Assembly: GCA_963969495.1 (NCBI GenBank) | Contig: OZ018318.1 | Span: forward strand, 173,898,294-173,962,293 | DNA length: 64,000 nt | From: Ceratothoa steindachneri | Lineage: Eukaryota; Arthropoda; Malacostraca; Isopoda; Cymothoidae | Direction: 5' to 3' | Shown here: positions 50,029 through 61,479 of the stretch, one piece after another | How the letters are laid out: every line of letters starts with the position of its first letter | Position numbering within the stretch: position 1 is the first letter of the stretch | The notes under the pieces: generated by a model | Told to the model about the DNA's origin: nothing | The model's input: only the letters and a program-made list of their open reading frames with translations | The model's database searches: none | Made by a program: the position numbers and the translations under genes

Positions 50029-51342
50029 ATGGGTTGAGGAATAAGTTTTTGCGGTTTTATCAAATTTACTCATTACCATTAACAATTCTAAAAAAACTTT
50101 ATTTTTAATTGAAAACAATATGCAATTTAATCAATAATGTATTCTCCATTGTTATTTACGACTTTTTCCAACGTTCAACTAGTTTATCGATGCCTCTGCA
50201 ATAAAAATCTCTAGATTTTGACTCGAAGAATTCGTTTAACCAGATTCTTAATTCCCCATCAGTATTAAATGAAACGCCGCGCAAATTGTTGGAGAGCGAT
50301 CGGAACAGATGGAAATCCGATGGAGCCGAGTCTGGCGAATAAGGGGGATGCAGCAGAATTTCCCAATTAAGCGGTTGGATGGTGTCTTTTGTCATATTGG
50401 CAATGTAAGGACGAGCATTGTCGTGGTGCAGAAGGACTCCATAACGTCGATGAGGTCGCTTTTCACGAATAGCTTTGGTGAGTCGATACATTTGTTGAAC
50501 GTAGAGTTCTGCATTGACAATCTTGTTGTTCGTAAGCTTCTCATAAAGAATGATGCCTTCACAATCCCACAAGAAGTGGTTTTTATTTAGGCTAAGCCAT
50601 TGTTTTCCATGGTTCATGTTGACATAAACACACCACTTTTCGTCGCCAGTGTAACCTTGTGACGAGCAAGCAAACCTGTGTCAATCGTGGAGCGTTGAAG
50701 TTTGTTGTTTTTGCTTAAAACGTGCGGAACCCATGCACCGAGTTTTGGAACTTTCTCCTTCGAATGAAGGTGATTCACTACAGTTTTCTGATCATACGCC
50801 AATTGTACAGCCAATTCTCTAGTCGATTAGTGAGGATTTTAATGAAGAAGGTCGTTCAATCGATCTTCATCCAACTTAATGGGGCGACCAGAACGTTCTT
50901 TGTCATAAGATTGAAATTACCGTTTTTGAAAGGTGAAAACCACCATTGAGCTGTCCTTTCTGATAAAGCATTTTCTCAGTACACAACACAAATATCGCAG
51001 GAGCTTTGGCTGCGTTTTTATTGTTCCAGTCTGGATTGAAAATGAATAACAGCAAGTGTCGTAAATGCGCCTTTCTTTCAAATTGACATTCAATTTTGAG
51101 GGTACAGAACAAAAATTAAATTAATACAACTTTTAAATAAACCGCAATGACTTAATACTTAACTTCAAGACGTAGCCTAAGCAAAAGCCTCATAGTCTAC
51201 GCTGTTAAGAGACGTAGCTTAACGTTTGCAAATTTTCCTCTATTATTTATTATTGTTTTTTAATATGTTGACAAATAACGTCAATAAAGCTTAAATCAAC
51301 ACAGCATTAAAAAAAACCGCCAGAACTTATTCCTCAACTTAA
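50029..51342 (-). mobile_element. mariner transposon with inverted ends and TA duplication
   Basis: GTTGAGGAATAAGTTTTTGC at 50033 recurs inverted at 51338 as GTTGAGGAATAAGTTCTGGC, about 27 matching bases in all. TA dinucleotides lie at equal distance outside (50027-50028 and 51343-51344), giving a 1314-bp element, the usual mariner length. Confidence 0.9.
50156..51090 (-). pseudogene. mariner transposase (DD34D), frameshifted
   Basis: Cut-and-paste transposase of the mariner family. The N-terminal part shows the DNA-binding region in shifted frames: ALSERTAQWWFSPFKNGNF. Next come the linker WVPHVLSKNNKLQR, LLARH, then the first catalytic Asp block GDEKWCVYVN, the second HHDNARP and the third YSPDSAPSDFHLF, whose Asp follows APS. 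All three catalytic Asp residues are readable. A frameshift separates LLARHKVTL from GDEKW near 50620-50640, and stops occur in the N-terminal part (for example near 50825-50910). The protein ends shortly after GIDKLVERWKKS, as in complete relatives. It lies inside matching inverted ends, so the element is complete but dead. Confidence 0.92.
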
Positions 51343-51344
51343 TA

Positions 51345-52414
51345 TATTGGGATACCCCAAATCGTTTAACACCTTGGTAACATTTTTCTTACCATTAAAT
51401 ATTATTCATGTAATACACGTGAAATTCTCATCAAAGTTTACACCAAAACATGAATGTTAGTTGAACAGAATCCCCAAATCCATTGCATCTCATCAGTAAT
51501 AAATGCAACTTCCATAACAACTCGCGCAACCATCATTTCGTTGAACAGACTTATTCTGCTATGTGTAGAAATTCATGTTAAGAAGATTTTATCCGGAAGA
51601 AAATATTAATTGTGCCGTTAAGAAATTCCAAGATATAACGGCACTTATTGGAGTTTCTCCTTGAAAGCCTAAAATTCTTCCGTGATAGGAAGCCCTTGGA
51701 TAAATGGAATGAAGAGAAACTGATTCTATTTTGCTTTCATTATATTTTACGCTCTATACCTTGGTGTATGTACCGAAAGACATATATTCCAGTAGAATCC
51801 AAGTAAGGAAGAGGAATGAAATAATCTTTTCCGATTCAATTTGTTGGAATAGGAGTTATTTGGCTATGTTTCATCAATTCAAGTGTTTCTTAGCATATAA
51901 AGAAAATTTGCTCCGCTAATTTTGCCTTTATTTAGCGTTTTTCGACCAAAGGCAAATCTCGTTACAGTATAGAGGGGGGGGGGATGCAATTCCATATATT
52001 TGATTAATTCTTATTTATCAATAATCTTGTCGATTTTCTGTATTCGTATCTATGTATTATTTCTAGACTGAAGATGCCCCTTCAAACATTGGTCTTCCGT
52101 TATCTGACTCTTAGTATTCTTGTAGGCTGAGATTCTTTCTTCTTTAAGTTAGCTGGGTTAATTCTTGATCTTCTTTTTCTTGATGTATCCATTTTAACGA
52201 CGATGTGATGATTCCTTGCAATTCTGATGACATGATGACTTCTTCTGTCTCATGATGACGTGATGATTTCTTGAGACGAGTTAGCCCTTGAAGTCGTTTT
52301 TCTTTCCGTTTTCCTTGACAGCGGTTTTCTCTTGAGTCGTTTTCTTGAGTTGTCCTTTAAGCGTTTTTTTGTGGTCTCCGTTTTCTTTGAGAATTTTCTT
52401 CGTAAAAATTGTGG
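51345..52414. other. AT-rich DNA, nothing recognised
   Basis: No feature is supported apart from a G-run near 51974-51983. Confidence 0.45.
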
Positions 52415-52482
52415 ACTTTGGGGATCGATCGCGGGTCTTTTGAATCCCGAGGCTAGCACTCTACCATTACGCTACGGTGAAG
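52415..52482 (-). repeat. tRNA-like sequence, probable SINE head
   Basis: On the minus strand an A box TAGCGTAATGG (52464-52474) and a B-box-like GATCGATCCCC (52420-52430) are spaced as in a tRNA. The anticodon arm does not fold convincingly, so a real tRNA gene is unlikely. A lysine-coding, A-rich body of about 200 bp follows on the minus strand. Confidence 0.5.
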
Positions 52483-52489
52483 TCCGATT

Positions 52490-53389
52490 TAACTTGGTAA
52501 TTTATTGGGCAATTTATATTCTCACTTTTGAAAGGAAGTTTTTCTTTTATACATCTTCGCACCCCAACAACAGTAAAGCTGGGAGATTATTTTGCAATAA
52601 AGTGAGGAACTGCTTCTTAATTACGCATGGTGTGGTTTATGAATGAGGTTTAAAGCTGCTATTGAAGCAAGTATTGATCTCCTTTTCAATCATGCTTTTG
52701 GGAACCATCTTGATATATTATGGAGTGCTATTTATATCAAGTCTGAGTTGGTCATCACCTATATATCAAACTATGTACTATCTTCGTCTATTTTCCCCCC
52801 AGAGCAAGTCTTCCTTCTCTCATAAACCATATAACATCTAACACTTTACAATTCATTCCATACATTATAATACTATGCCCATAAAATCTCAATATCTACC
52901 CAATCATACGCTTTCTTCCGATTATAAAGCCACCCTGCTTCTCTCATTCCGTCAATTATTTTTATTTTATACCCAATCAGAACTTTTTCAAATTCTTTAG
53001 CCAACAAAGTTAAATCCCTTCTTCATATCAAGATACTATCCTCGGTTTCCACCCTCGATGGCAATCTTATTCACTTTCAAATAAATTTTCACACCGACTT
53101 TATACCATTCATCTGTGTATTCTAGCTATATATTTTTTACCTCTTTATCTCTCTGAATTCCCTAATTTTTAGCCTTACTGGTTAGACAAATAATCTTATT
53201 TTTTCTTACTTCCTCTGAATATAACTTATATCTCTCATGCTTCATAATCTATATTTTGTCAAAATGCTTTTGGTATCAATTCATTCACATCTTTCGTTCA
53301 TGTTCAATCAGTCAATTAGTCAGCGCCAATCCTTCCATGATACTATGAGGATCCCCTACCGGATAATGAAATTTATATAAGGTCAGTAT
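52490..53389. other. AT-rich DNA, nothing recognised
   Basis: No feature is supported. Confidence 0.45.
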
Positions 53390-53806
53390 AGTAATTGCTG
53401 GTCAGCCGAGGGCAACAGGAGCCGGTCCTTTTTGAGGAGAGGTGTCAGAAAGTTTTATGTTTTGACACCCAACAGCGTTCAGGTGGATTCCTTCGTCACC
53501 TCGGGGGAGAGGGACCTGTTCCGCGTCAGAGGTACGTGGATATAGATACCCATCGGCAGGATTCATTGGAACAGAGAGTGTGTGCCTGTTTTGCTGTAAA
53601 GGCGGGAGAGGAAAGAAAGCAGTGTTGTGATTGGCTATGTGTAAGATCTACCCACCCGAAAACGGGGTGAGCACAGCGCGCCCACCAATCGGTGGCCAGA
53701 TCTGTACGGGCAATAACGTTTGTGTCCACTCATGCCGGGATTCGTAATGGAATCCTAAACCGCGCCGTTTAAGGGGCTAACGCCGTAAACACTCGGCTAG
53801 CATGAG
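53390..53806 (-). repeat. tRNA-derived SINE with GC-richer body
   Basis: The minus-strand head (53806-53729) has perfectly pairing 7-base ends (CTCATGC / GCATGAG), an A box TAGCCGAGTGT (53789-53799) and a B-box-like TTACGAATCCC (53737-53747), resembling a serine or leucine tRNA. The anticodon arm is poor. A body of about 330 bp, clearly richer in G and C than the surroundings, follows and ends near 53390. The layout suggests one SINE insertion. Confidence 0.6.
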
Positions 53807-54829
53807 CTCTTTCTATGCACCTTTTAACACTGGAAAGTACGTCTCCCTTTCACTCTTCACTGCACGTTTCACTTTTTCTTTTTAACACACAGAAATCCGC
53901 TTTGTCTTTCTAGTTTAAGCACAACAATCATAGAACTTGCACTTATGACTATTCCTTATATTTATTCCAGATTTAGTCTAAACTCTTGTTTTTACTAAAT
54001 TCTTCCAGACAATTAAGAATTCTCACATACGTTACTTTTGCCTCTCACTATTTGTCATCAACATAGGCAATATTTCACCATCCAAAGCACAATCATGTAG
54101 TTTAATCGTTCCTTATTAATTCGCTTTTTTAAACAGTAAGAAATTATTTTAAAAGATAAGCGTGTAATATTTATCTAGACTATAATTAATGTGTAAATCT
54201 CCATAGTCTGAAGAATAAATCAATATCTTGCTTAGAGATAAATATTATATAGATAAAGCAAAATTATATTAGGGTTGGATTTTATAAAAGTAAGATTTTT
54301 TAGATATTTCCCAAATTAATATCAAAGAAATCACACGAAATGTTATTGAGCCTAAAATAACGTCTTGTTACTTTAGTAATTAACTGTATCCAGGATGAAA
54401 GAGCCGAATATTACAAAGTATTTTAACTGCTATTAAGTGAGAAGATAACACTAATTTTCTGCAAAGCAGACTAAATATGAAGGTATAAAAGGGCAATAGA
54501 GGGGCAGCTACTAATGTTATAACTCTTTCTTTCCTATTTTTTGCTTGAAATCTGGTAGTCCTTTAAATTAATTCAATGAGCATATCATATAATTAACAAT
54601 CTCAAATTAATGAGGACAAAGAAAAGAAAAGAATGATAAAAACAATTTGTAAATTACCCCCCCCCCAAAAAAAAAACAAAACCCAAAACGTTCTTTAATG
54701 GGTTCACGTCAAATAATAACCAGTTTGGAGACTTCCAAACCTGACAATATCTGTTAAAGGACTACATAAGAATAACGCACTTTTGAATATATTATACAGC
54801 TTCTTAGTGACCGGGTTGTACGAAACGCA
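53807..54829. other. AT-rich DNA, nothing recognised
   Basis: Contains a C-run/A-run junction near 54657-54680. No gene or repeat is supported. Confidence 0.45.
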
Positions 54830-54831
54830 TA

Positions 54832-54952
54832 CAGGGTGGCCAATGCATAAGTCCAAGGACACTCCGCGTACAACTTTTGTATAGATTTGTTATATGTTAT
54901 TAATTGTACAAAGGTTGTACGTGGAATGTCCTGAGACTTATGGGCCACCCTG
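54832..54952. mobile_element. 121-bp MITE of mariner type
   Basis: Begins CAGGGTGGCCAATGCATAAG and ends with the inverted match CTTATGGGCCACCCTG. The two halves pair for about 50 bases with a central AT-rich loop. TA flanks both ends (54830-54831, 54953-54954). It has no coding capacity. Confidence 0.92.
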
Positions 54953-54954
54953 TA

Positions 54955-56606
54955 TATTAGTTACAACAAGGATATCCGGCCTACAACTCTATTATTCTGG
55001 CTCCCTATAGAAACATTATGGGGTTCTAAGGAGATTTTCTGTGTTGTCTTGGTTCTGTTAGATTGTGTCGTTATATAGGTTTTATTTGATGCTTTTGAGC
55101 TGGTTTTCGTATGATTAAGGTTAAGTTAGGTTGCATTGGGTTTCTTTTCTTTACTGGATGAATATAACTTATTTGCTGTATTAAGCAAGTTAGGGTAGGA
55201 TGTTTAAGATTATTTGAAGGTTGGGAATGTTTTTTTGTGTTATTAGATCATTGTTTTGGTGTATTTTAATTTTATTTGATGATTAGCGAGTTGTTTACTC
55301 ACATTCTGTAACAAAAAACAAAAGGTTTATTGTTTGGTTTGATTTGTCTACAGTTTACAACTAATTTAAAAGCGTCATTTCCGAACATTCTAGTATATTT
55401 TGCATACCATCGATGGTTCGTTGTACATGCAATTTAATATTTCTTTTTACGATACCAAAATCCTATCTTATATCAAGTTTTCTTGGTAGTTTAATATTGT
55501 GAAACCAGTATATATACTATATTAATGCTGTTCATTAGGAGTTTAAAAGCCAGTGTTTTCTATATGAATGAAGAATATTTTGAATGCCAACATTTTACTC
55601 GAAAAAATATTGTATTGGTGGAAAGTATTTGGTGATTTCTAGATGTTTTGCTCTTTCTTAGGTTTGCAAAGATGGTTTTCAAAATACCTAAGCGATAGTC
55701 GGTTTACCTAAGAATAGTAAAAATAGTATATAGACCATCTGGAGGAGAGATGCATCAAGGAACGTTCAATGTTAATACCTAATCTTTTATTGAGGCTTAA
55801 ATTATTTTTCTCACTCCGCTCACATAAATTTTGGACTCGTTACACAATTTCTCAAAGTTCTTGCATCAGTGAGAAACTTATAAAGTGATTTGTTTGACAT
55901 CTCCAAAGCTAATAAGCGCCAAAGTAAACAGGTTTCTGAAAAATTCTATTTCGAAGCAAAGAAAGAATGATGTTGAGAAAGCTTCATTGTATGCGCTCCG
56001 TGCAGTTTTAACGGTATTTTAAGAGACTAGAATAAATTTTCATTATATAGAAATTGTGAAAACTTAGCTAAGATTTAATGAAAAAATAAGATGGCAGATA
56101 TCTCTATAATTCACATTTTACCTTCTCATTTGGATCTGTTTTACAAAAAATGTAGGTGACTCTAATAAAAATCATGGAGAGAGTTGTCCTCAGGATATAA
56201 CAACGATGGAAAGAAGTTAACAGGGGGTTGAGATCTATTCTCTGCTACGACACGACAAAAGGGTGTATAAATGAAAGATTGGTTATCTTAGCATTTTAAA
56301 GTTTTAATTAACTGTATATGATTTTTTTATTTAATAATTTTTATTATAAGTACAAATTCTTAAAAATAAAATTTCATTTCATATTTTAAAATAAATATAT
56401 ACATATGTCTTATTATGCCAAGTTAAAATTTACGATATTTGGAAGCAACTAAATTAACAATATTTAAAACTATTAATGATATAAAAAACTGACATCACTT
56501 CCGAGTACAGCGGAAAAGATTACATAAGGACAGACCCCCCAAAATCCGTTACATTGTTTATTTTAATGGCCACTAGAATATATAGCTCAAATATTGTGTC
56601 ATAATA
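54955..56606. other. AT-rich DNA, nothing recognised
   Basis: No feature is supported. Confidence 0.45.
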
Positions 56607-57079
56607 TACAAGGTGTTCCAGAAAAAAAGTTAACCGTAATTTGAATTAGTATAACTCAAAACTTATGGGAGATTTTTGAGGTTCTGTAAAACAAAACAAA
56701 TTTATCAACTATTTATCTGTTAATTCTGGAAATTTCATTAAATTCACTTTTACGATGTTGATACACTAATGGGTTTAGTGGAGACTATCGAAATTATGTT
56801 TGCGCAAGGAAGTAAAATAATGAAACTTCGAAGTTTAAAATCAACAAATATATTTAAATCCATTTTTAACAAAACACCTCTTCATATGAGTAATACAAAT
56901 TCATTTTTTTATTTTCTAAGCACCGTTTCCTTCCACATGTCCTCCATTACTTTCCAATCACAGTTGCGCCTTTGATCACATTGATTGAACAATTTTTAGG
57001 ATTAACTTGTGATTTTCCTTAAGTCTATTGACTCCACGTGTGATACTATCTCTTAACTGGTTGATGCTTTGTGGTGGAA

Positions 57080-58010
57080 TAGAATACACTTTATTCTTTA
57101 GATATCGCCATAAGAAATAATCACAGGGTGTTAAGTCAGGGGATCATGGGGGCAATTCAATTGCATGATTTAGCCCGACAATTCGGTTGTCAAATTTTTC
57201 TCTTAGTTTGGTTCTTACAGCAAGTTGTCTTCAACCTGGTGCACCGTTCTGAATCCACCAAAGTCTATTGAATTAATTGACATTAATCTGGCGGAGCTCC
57301 GAGAAGATCCTTTCGTTGATCATGCTCAGGTAGGCATCATCATTCAAGTTATTCTCGTAAAACAATGGGCCGACATGATAGCCATTCCTGCATATTCCAA
57401 TCCACAGACACACTTTCTGCTGACAAATACGTGCGTCAAAGTTGAATTCTGGGTGGGGGTGGGGGGGTGCAGCGGTGCATATTGCCGAATATTATGGCTA
57501 ATTACCTTTTCATTCATGAAAAAGGCTGCCTCGTCACCAATCACAATGTTTCCAAGAAACGATCAGGTTTATGGAGAACCCATTCGACAAATTGTCTACG
57601 ACTAGGAATATCAGCTTCAAGAAGCTAGTTCTCGCATGCATCTTATAGGCATGCCATTTTAAGTCATGTTTATTAATGCGGTTAAATGATGACATTAACA
57701 ATTGTAACCGATTCTTCCTGAGTGATACATGTCGATTTTGAAGAAGCGCCATCTGAACATTTTCGATATTTTTTGTTGTTCTTATGGTTCTCATACGACC
57801 CGAACGACCTTTATTTAAATTTAAGCATGTTACTTTATGTTGGTATTTGCGAACATTTTTCCAAATTGTGGGCTTGCTTGGTGGGTGCCTACCTGGAAAA
57901 CGTTTTTCAAATGAATCTTGTACTTGTTTAATCCTGCCAGTGTAAATAAAGTTTGTGACTAAAAATACGCGTTGATCTTTTGTTAACTGCAGGATTAAAA
58001 AGGTTCTGGT
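57080..58010 (-). pseudogene. IS630/Tc1-superfamily transposase, decayed
   Basis: The family moves DNA by cut and paste. The N-terminal region reads FEKRFPGRHPPSKPTIWKNV, then NLNKGRSGRMRTIRT and SSFNRINKHDLKWHAYKM, the DNA-binding and linker part of the arthropod WPPRSPDLTP-type transposases. The first catalytic block is VIGDEAAFFMNEK. The second reads WWIQNGAPG where relatives have QDGAPAH, so the catalytic Asp is Asn. The third is PPxSPDLTPCDYFLWRYLKN, intact. Several frameshifts (near 57545 and 57480) and stops. A poly-G tract (about 57461-57467) interrupts the middle. It lies within the inverted ends of the same element. Confidence 0.85.
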
Positions 58011-58079
58011 TCTATAGAAGTAAACTTTTACCCAGAAACGCTTTGATTTGCTTAGTAAGCAATAATGACGAGACTATAC

Positions 58080-58215
58080 CACAGCCTGGCTGAAAAACCA
58101 CTGTAATAGGGCCTAGGCTTTGCTTGAAGAATGGCACAGTGACCTAGGCTACCTATTCTTCCTACGCTTCTCTTGAAAGTGCACGGTGGCCTAGCCTTCC
58201 TAGGCTTCGTTTCAT
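58080..58215. repeat. subterminal tandem repeat in the transposon
   Basis: Roughly three diverged units around CACAGTGACCTAGGCT and TTCCTACGCTTC with CTTGAA, about 45-55 bp each, just inside the right inverted end. Confidence 0.6.
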
Positions 58216-58424
58216 TATTTTACCTCTTTGCGCAAACCTATTTATGATAGCCTCCACTAAACCAATTAGTGTATCAACATCAGAATAGGGAATTTAAAGA
58301 AATTTCCAGAATCGACAGATAAATAGTTGGTAAATAAAACACCTTTTGCAGGACCCAAAATCTTCAATAGTGTTTGAGTTATACTACTTCAAAGTACAGT
58401 TAACTTTTCCTGGGACACCCGGTA

Positions 58425-58754
58425 TAAGAGTAAATCAATTTAATATTTTAAATGCTTCAATAGTTAGTTCGGCTAGACGCTGATCATCCCGTGAAAGAAA
58501 GCAGATTGAGATACTTCACTATGTCTGCGTATGATCTATTTAATATTCAAGAAATGATTTATGTGGTCGACAATTTAAGATTTCAAATATAACAATGTCT
58601 TTTTCCATGTATAGAGATCAAAATTGTATCTCATACTCCAAGAAAGGGCTTATAAGTGCTTTATAGAAATCATAATTGAAGGCATTCTATTTAAAGGCAA
58701 TATGTCTATCAATCTATAGTAAAATCTTTCAGAAGCCTTCGAAAGAAATTATAT
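58425..58754. other. AT-rich spacer between two transposons
   Basis: No feature is supported. Confidence 0.45.
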
Positions 58755-58756
58755 TA

Positions 58757-60062
58757 CGGCAAAATGACTTCTTACCTGCCACATTCTGATGGGTTTAACT
58801 GTGTATTGTAGTTAAAGTGATACAGGAACAGGATGGTGCAAATCCTTGTGTCTGAAATCATTTGGCAACGCTGACGGCATTCCTTTATTCACGCTATAAG
58901 TTGAAACTGAACTTCAGTGTTTCGCTAGACCTGAGTATGGTTAGTTGTGTTTTCAAAATATCGCATCATTTTGCTCAAGGATTTTGCATTCTTTGGTTCC
59001 TATTCAGTATTTGTTTATTGTTCTTTCGAAATGACTGGCAAGTAATGTACTGATGAGGATAAAGACAGTATTTTTGGGTCGAGGCAAGAAAACGTCCCAA
59101 TAAAAACGATATGTGAACGAACAGGCAGGGCAAAGGCCACCATAGTAAAATTTCTAGCGAAAGGCCGGAAACTGCCACCAAACGTCCTTTTGAAGCACAA
59201 GTTCGGTGGTGCAAGGCGAAGGAAGACGTCCGTACTACAGATGTCCTCTTGAAGAGAAAATTGAAGAACTCTTGACTCACAGCAACTGAATTGAAGAAAT
59301 TATATTCGGGGCTGCGACAAGACGTCTTTTTTCAAGCCCTCCTTTATCGGCTGCAGGATTTGGGGCTTCCAAGCCGTAGAGCCGTTAACAAACCTCTGAT
59401 AAATGCCCACATGAAGAAGAAACACTTTGCATTCGCAAATAAATACCCACCTTGGACATCGGCACAATGGAGGAAGGTGATGTTTTCCGACGAAAACATC
59501 GGAAGACACTCGGGTCTCGATCAATTCTACCCCTCTTACACGATTCCGACTGTTAAACACCCTGATTCTGTAATGATGTGATGAGGCTGTACTGGTAAAA
59601 AGGGAAGGGCAGGTCTTTACATTCTTCCAAAGAACTAAAAGATGATCGGTATATCGACGTTCTGACTGACCATATGGATAAAAATGCGCCCTGTCATAAG
59701 GCCAAAAAGGTGACGAAGTGTCTCCAGGAGAAGCAACTTGAGGTGTTGCAGTGGTCTGTGAATAGTCCAGACTTCAATGCCATCGAGAACTGCTGGCATC
59801 GAATGAAGTAAATCATGTCAGAGAAGAAAACTCCTAACCTGGGTACCGTCCGGACAGAGCTGACAAAAGTATGGTGTATAGAAATGTCCATGGATTCCTT
59901 CAGTAGCATAAGCTATTCCATGCAAAGCCATCTCCAAATAATCACCAAGAAAAAGGAAATCATGACTAAATACTAAACTATGTATAGTATACAATAAAAA
60001 GCGTTTCTTCAGACTGGACTTTTTCCCTAAAAAAACGTAGCAGGTTCGAAATCATTTTGCCG
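58757..60062 (+). mobile_element. Tc1 transposon with TA duplication
   Basis: Left end CGGCAAAATGACTTCTTACC and right end (inverted) CGGCAAAATGATTTCGAACC match, with CTGC following in both. TA lies outside each end (58755-58756, 60063-60064). Length 1306 bp, normal for Tc1 elements. Confidence 0.88.
59000..59975 (+). pseudogene. Tc1 transposase, decayed
   Basis: Helix-turn-helix region: RTGRAKATIVKFLAKGRKLP, then PPN, and a GARRRKTS-type linker, followed after frame changes by LGLPSRRAVNKPLI. The first catalytic block is WRKVMFSDE and the frame runs on to YTIPTVKHPDSVMM. The second block is NAPCHKAKK, with its Asp lost or merged in a deletion of about 20 codons before it (LTDHMDKNAPCHK). The third is NSPDFNAIENCWHRMK, where the Glu of the DD34E triad is present. 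Stops TGATGA follow SVMM at 59578. The end, IMTKY, matches the usual C-terminus. This is a complete-length but inactive gene. Confidence 0.88.
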
Positions 60063-60064
60063 TA

Positions 60065-61479
60065 GCTGTATCATTATCTGAACAAACGTGGCTATAAGTT
60101 GTCTAATTTCTTCATAAAAATGATTGAGTCACGTCAAAACAATTCAGTACCAAATTGCTTTTTTACATCAACATAGAAATCTTTGTCAGATGCATCACTA
60201 CGGAGGTAATTTTATTTTCATTTTATTTTCAACTTATTTGTTAGGATGTCTCATTCAAAAGGTAAGGTATACTCGTCGTTCCTATTTAGGGATCTTAGTA
60301 AATGGCAAATAAAATATTAGTTTTGTATTAATTCTTTCTCATTACATCATAATCGAAGGACGACAAACAAAATATAATAATTTGATGTTCCAAATCCAAT
60401 ATAAATCATTATCTCCCGCACCCCCGTAAAGGTTGAAACCTCCTAAATTATTAAACTTTTACTTGGAATTATGAAAGAATATCAACTATCGGATCAAATA
60501 AAAATAATATCAATCTTTGGCTAATGTCGTGCTGTCTGTCACAACTGAATGTAGGGTAAAATATCACGCGCAATTTATTTCCCATAAAACAACATTGTCA
60601 GTTTTTCTGCTACAACTCTTCGGCAGCGAAAGAATCAGAAGATCATCTTTAGTTTTGTGGTTGAGACAGCTACTAATACCATAGCGGAGAAAATCGACTG
60701 TTATGGCCTTAAAACGAAGATCCTGATGGATTATATGATCCAATATAACATATTTTCGTAAATGCATTGCCAACCGGATTTTAATTAGTTCCATTAACAT
60801 TTACATTTAAATTAGTATATGCAGGCATTTTTGTAGGAATAAATGAGGCATTCAAAAGTAGCTGTTCCATTAGTCCCGGTGATTAATATCCCTCCAAAAA
60901 GAAATTGGGGATCTAACTGGAATACAATACGTAGTCTTGGTGTCGCGTACCCTAACTTCGGAAATTAAAGCAAAGCTTCTTAGGTATTAGTGTGGCTGGT
61001 TAGAATTTCCCTTGTGTATTTTAGGTTAATGGTTGTACATATGGCATTGACTATCGATAACACTATGAAACAAATTTTACCTTTTGTTTGTTACAGACAT
61101 TTGAGGAAGTGTTTCTAGTTAGTTCGAGGACACTGAATCCTAATTTGAAGACCAAAATTCTCTATCACGTCTAGATTTTGTGTAATGAACCCCCCTTTCG
61201 CTATTTGTTTCGATTAATAAATATAAAAATCTTTTTGTTTTGTAATTTTGTAACTTTTCAGCAAAATATTTTAAAAGTAGGGATCTTCCTTCTTTATTCT
61301 GGCTTAGGACAGACAGTGTACATCACTCGCGAAGTTACTCCCCAATCCCTACCAAGTTATGAAGATTTTATTTTATTGATTATCTTTGTTATGCACTTAA
61401 AGTTTAAAGAAACTTTGTTGTAGCCTTCTCCTTTTTCTTTTGTGAGACATCAAAGTTTGTTTTTGTAAAGACTAGCAAT
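60065..61479. other. AT-rich DNA, nothing recognised
   Basis: No feature is supported. Confidence 0.45.

Larger units (their letters stand above)
56609..58422 (-). mobile_element. IS630/Tc1-superfamily transposon with long inverted ends
   Basis: The ends are inverted copies over about 220 bp: left CAAGGTGTTCCAGAAAA, right CCGGGTGTCCCAGGAAAA, then shared GTTAAC, TAGTATAACTCAAA, CAACTATTTATCTGT, ATTCTGGAAATTTC and GATGTTGATACACTAAT, up to TTTGCGCAA and TAAAATAATGAAAC. TA lies outside each end (56607-56608, 58423-58424). A decayed transposase fills the middle on the minus strand. Confidence 0.92.

Noticed and set aside
55110..55140. TTAAGTTAGGTT-like sequence suggesting insect telomere repeats
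   Set aside because: Only two or three imperfect units; no array.
59045..59080. CTGATGA followed by stem-like bases, suggesting a hammerhead ribozyme
   Set aside because: The required paired stems and GAAA/cleavage site are not in place; it lies in decayed Tc1 coding sequence.
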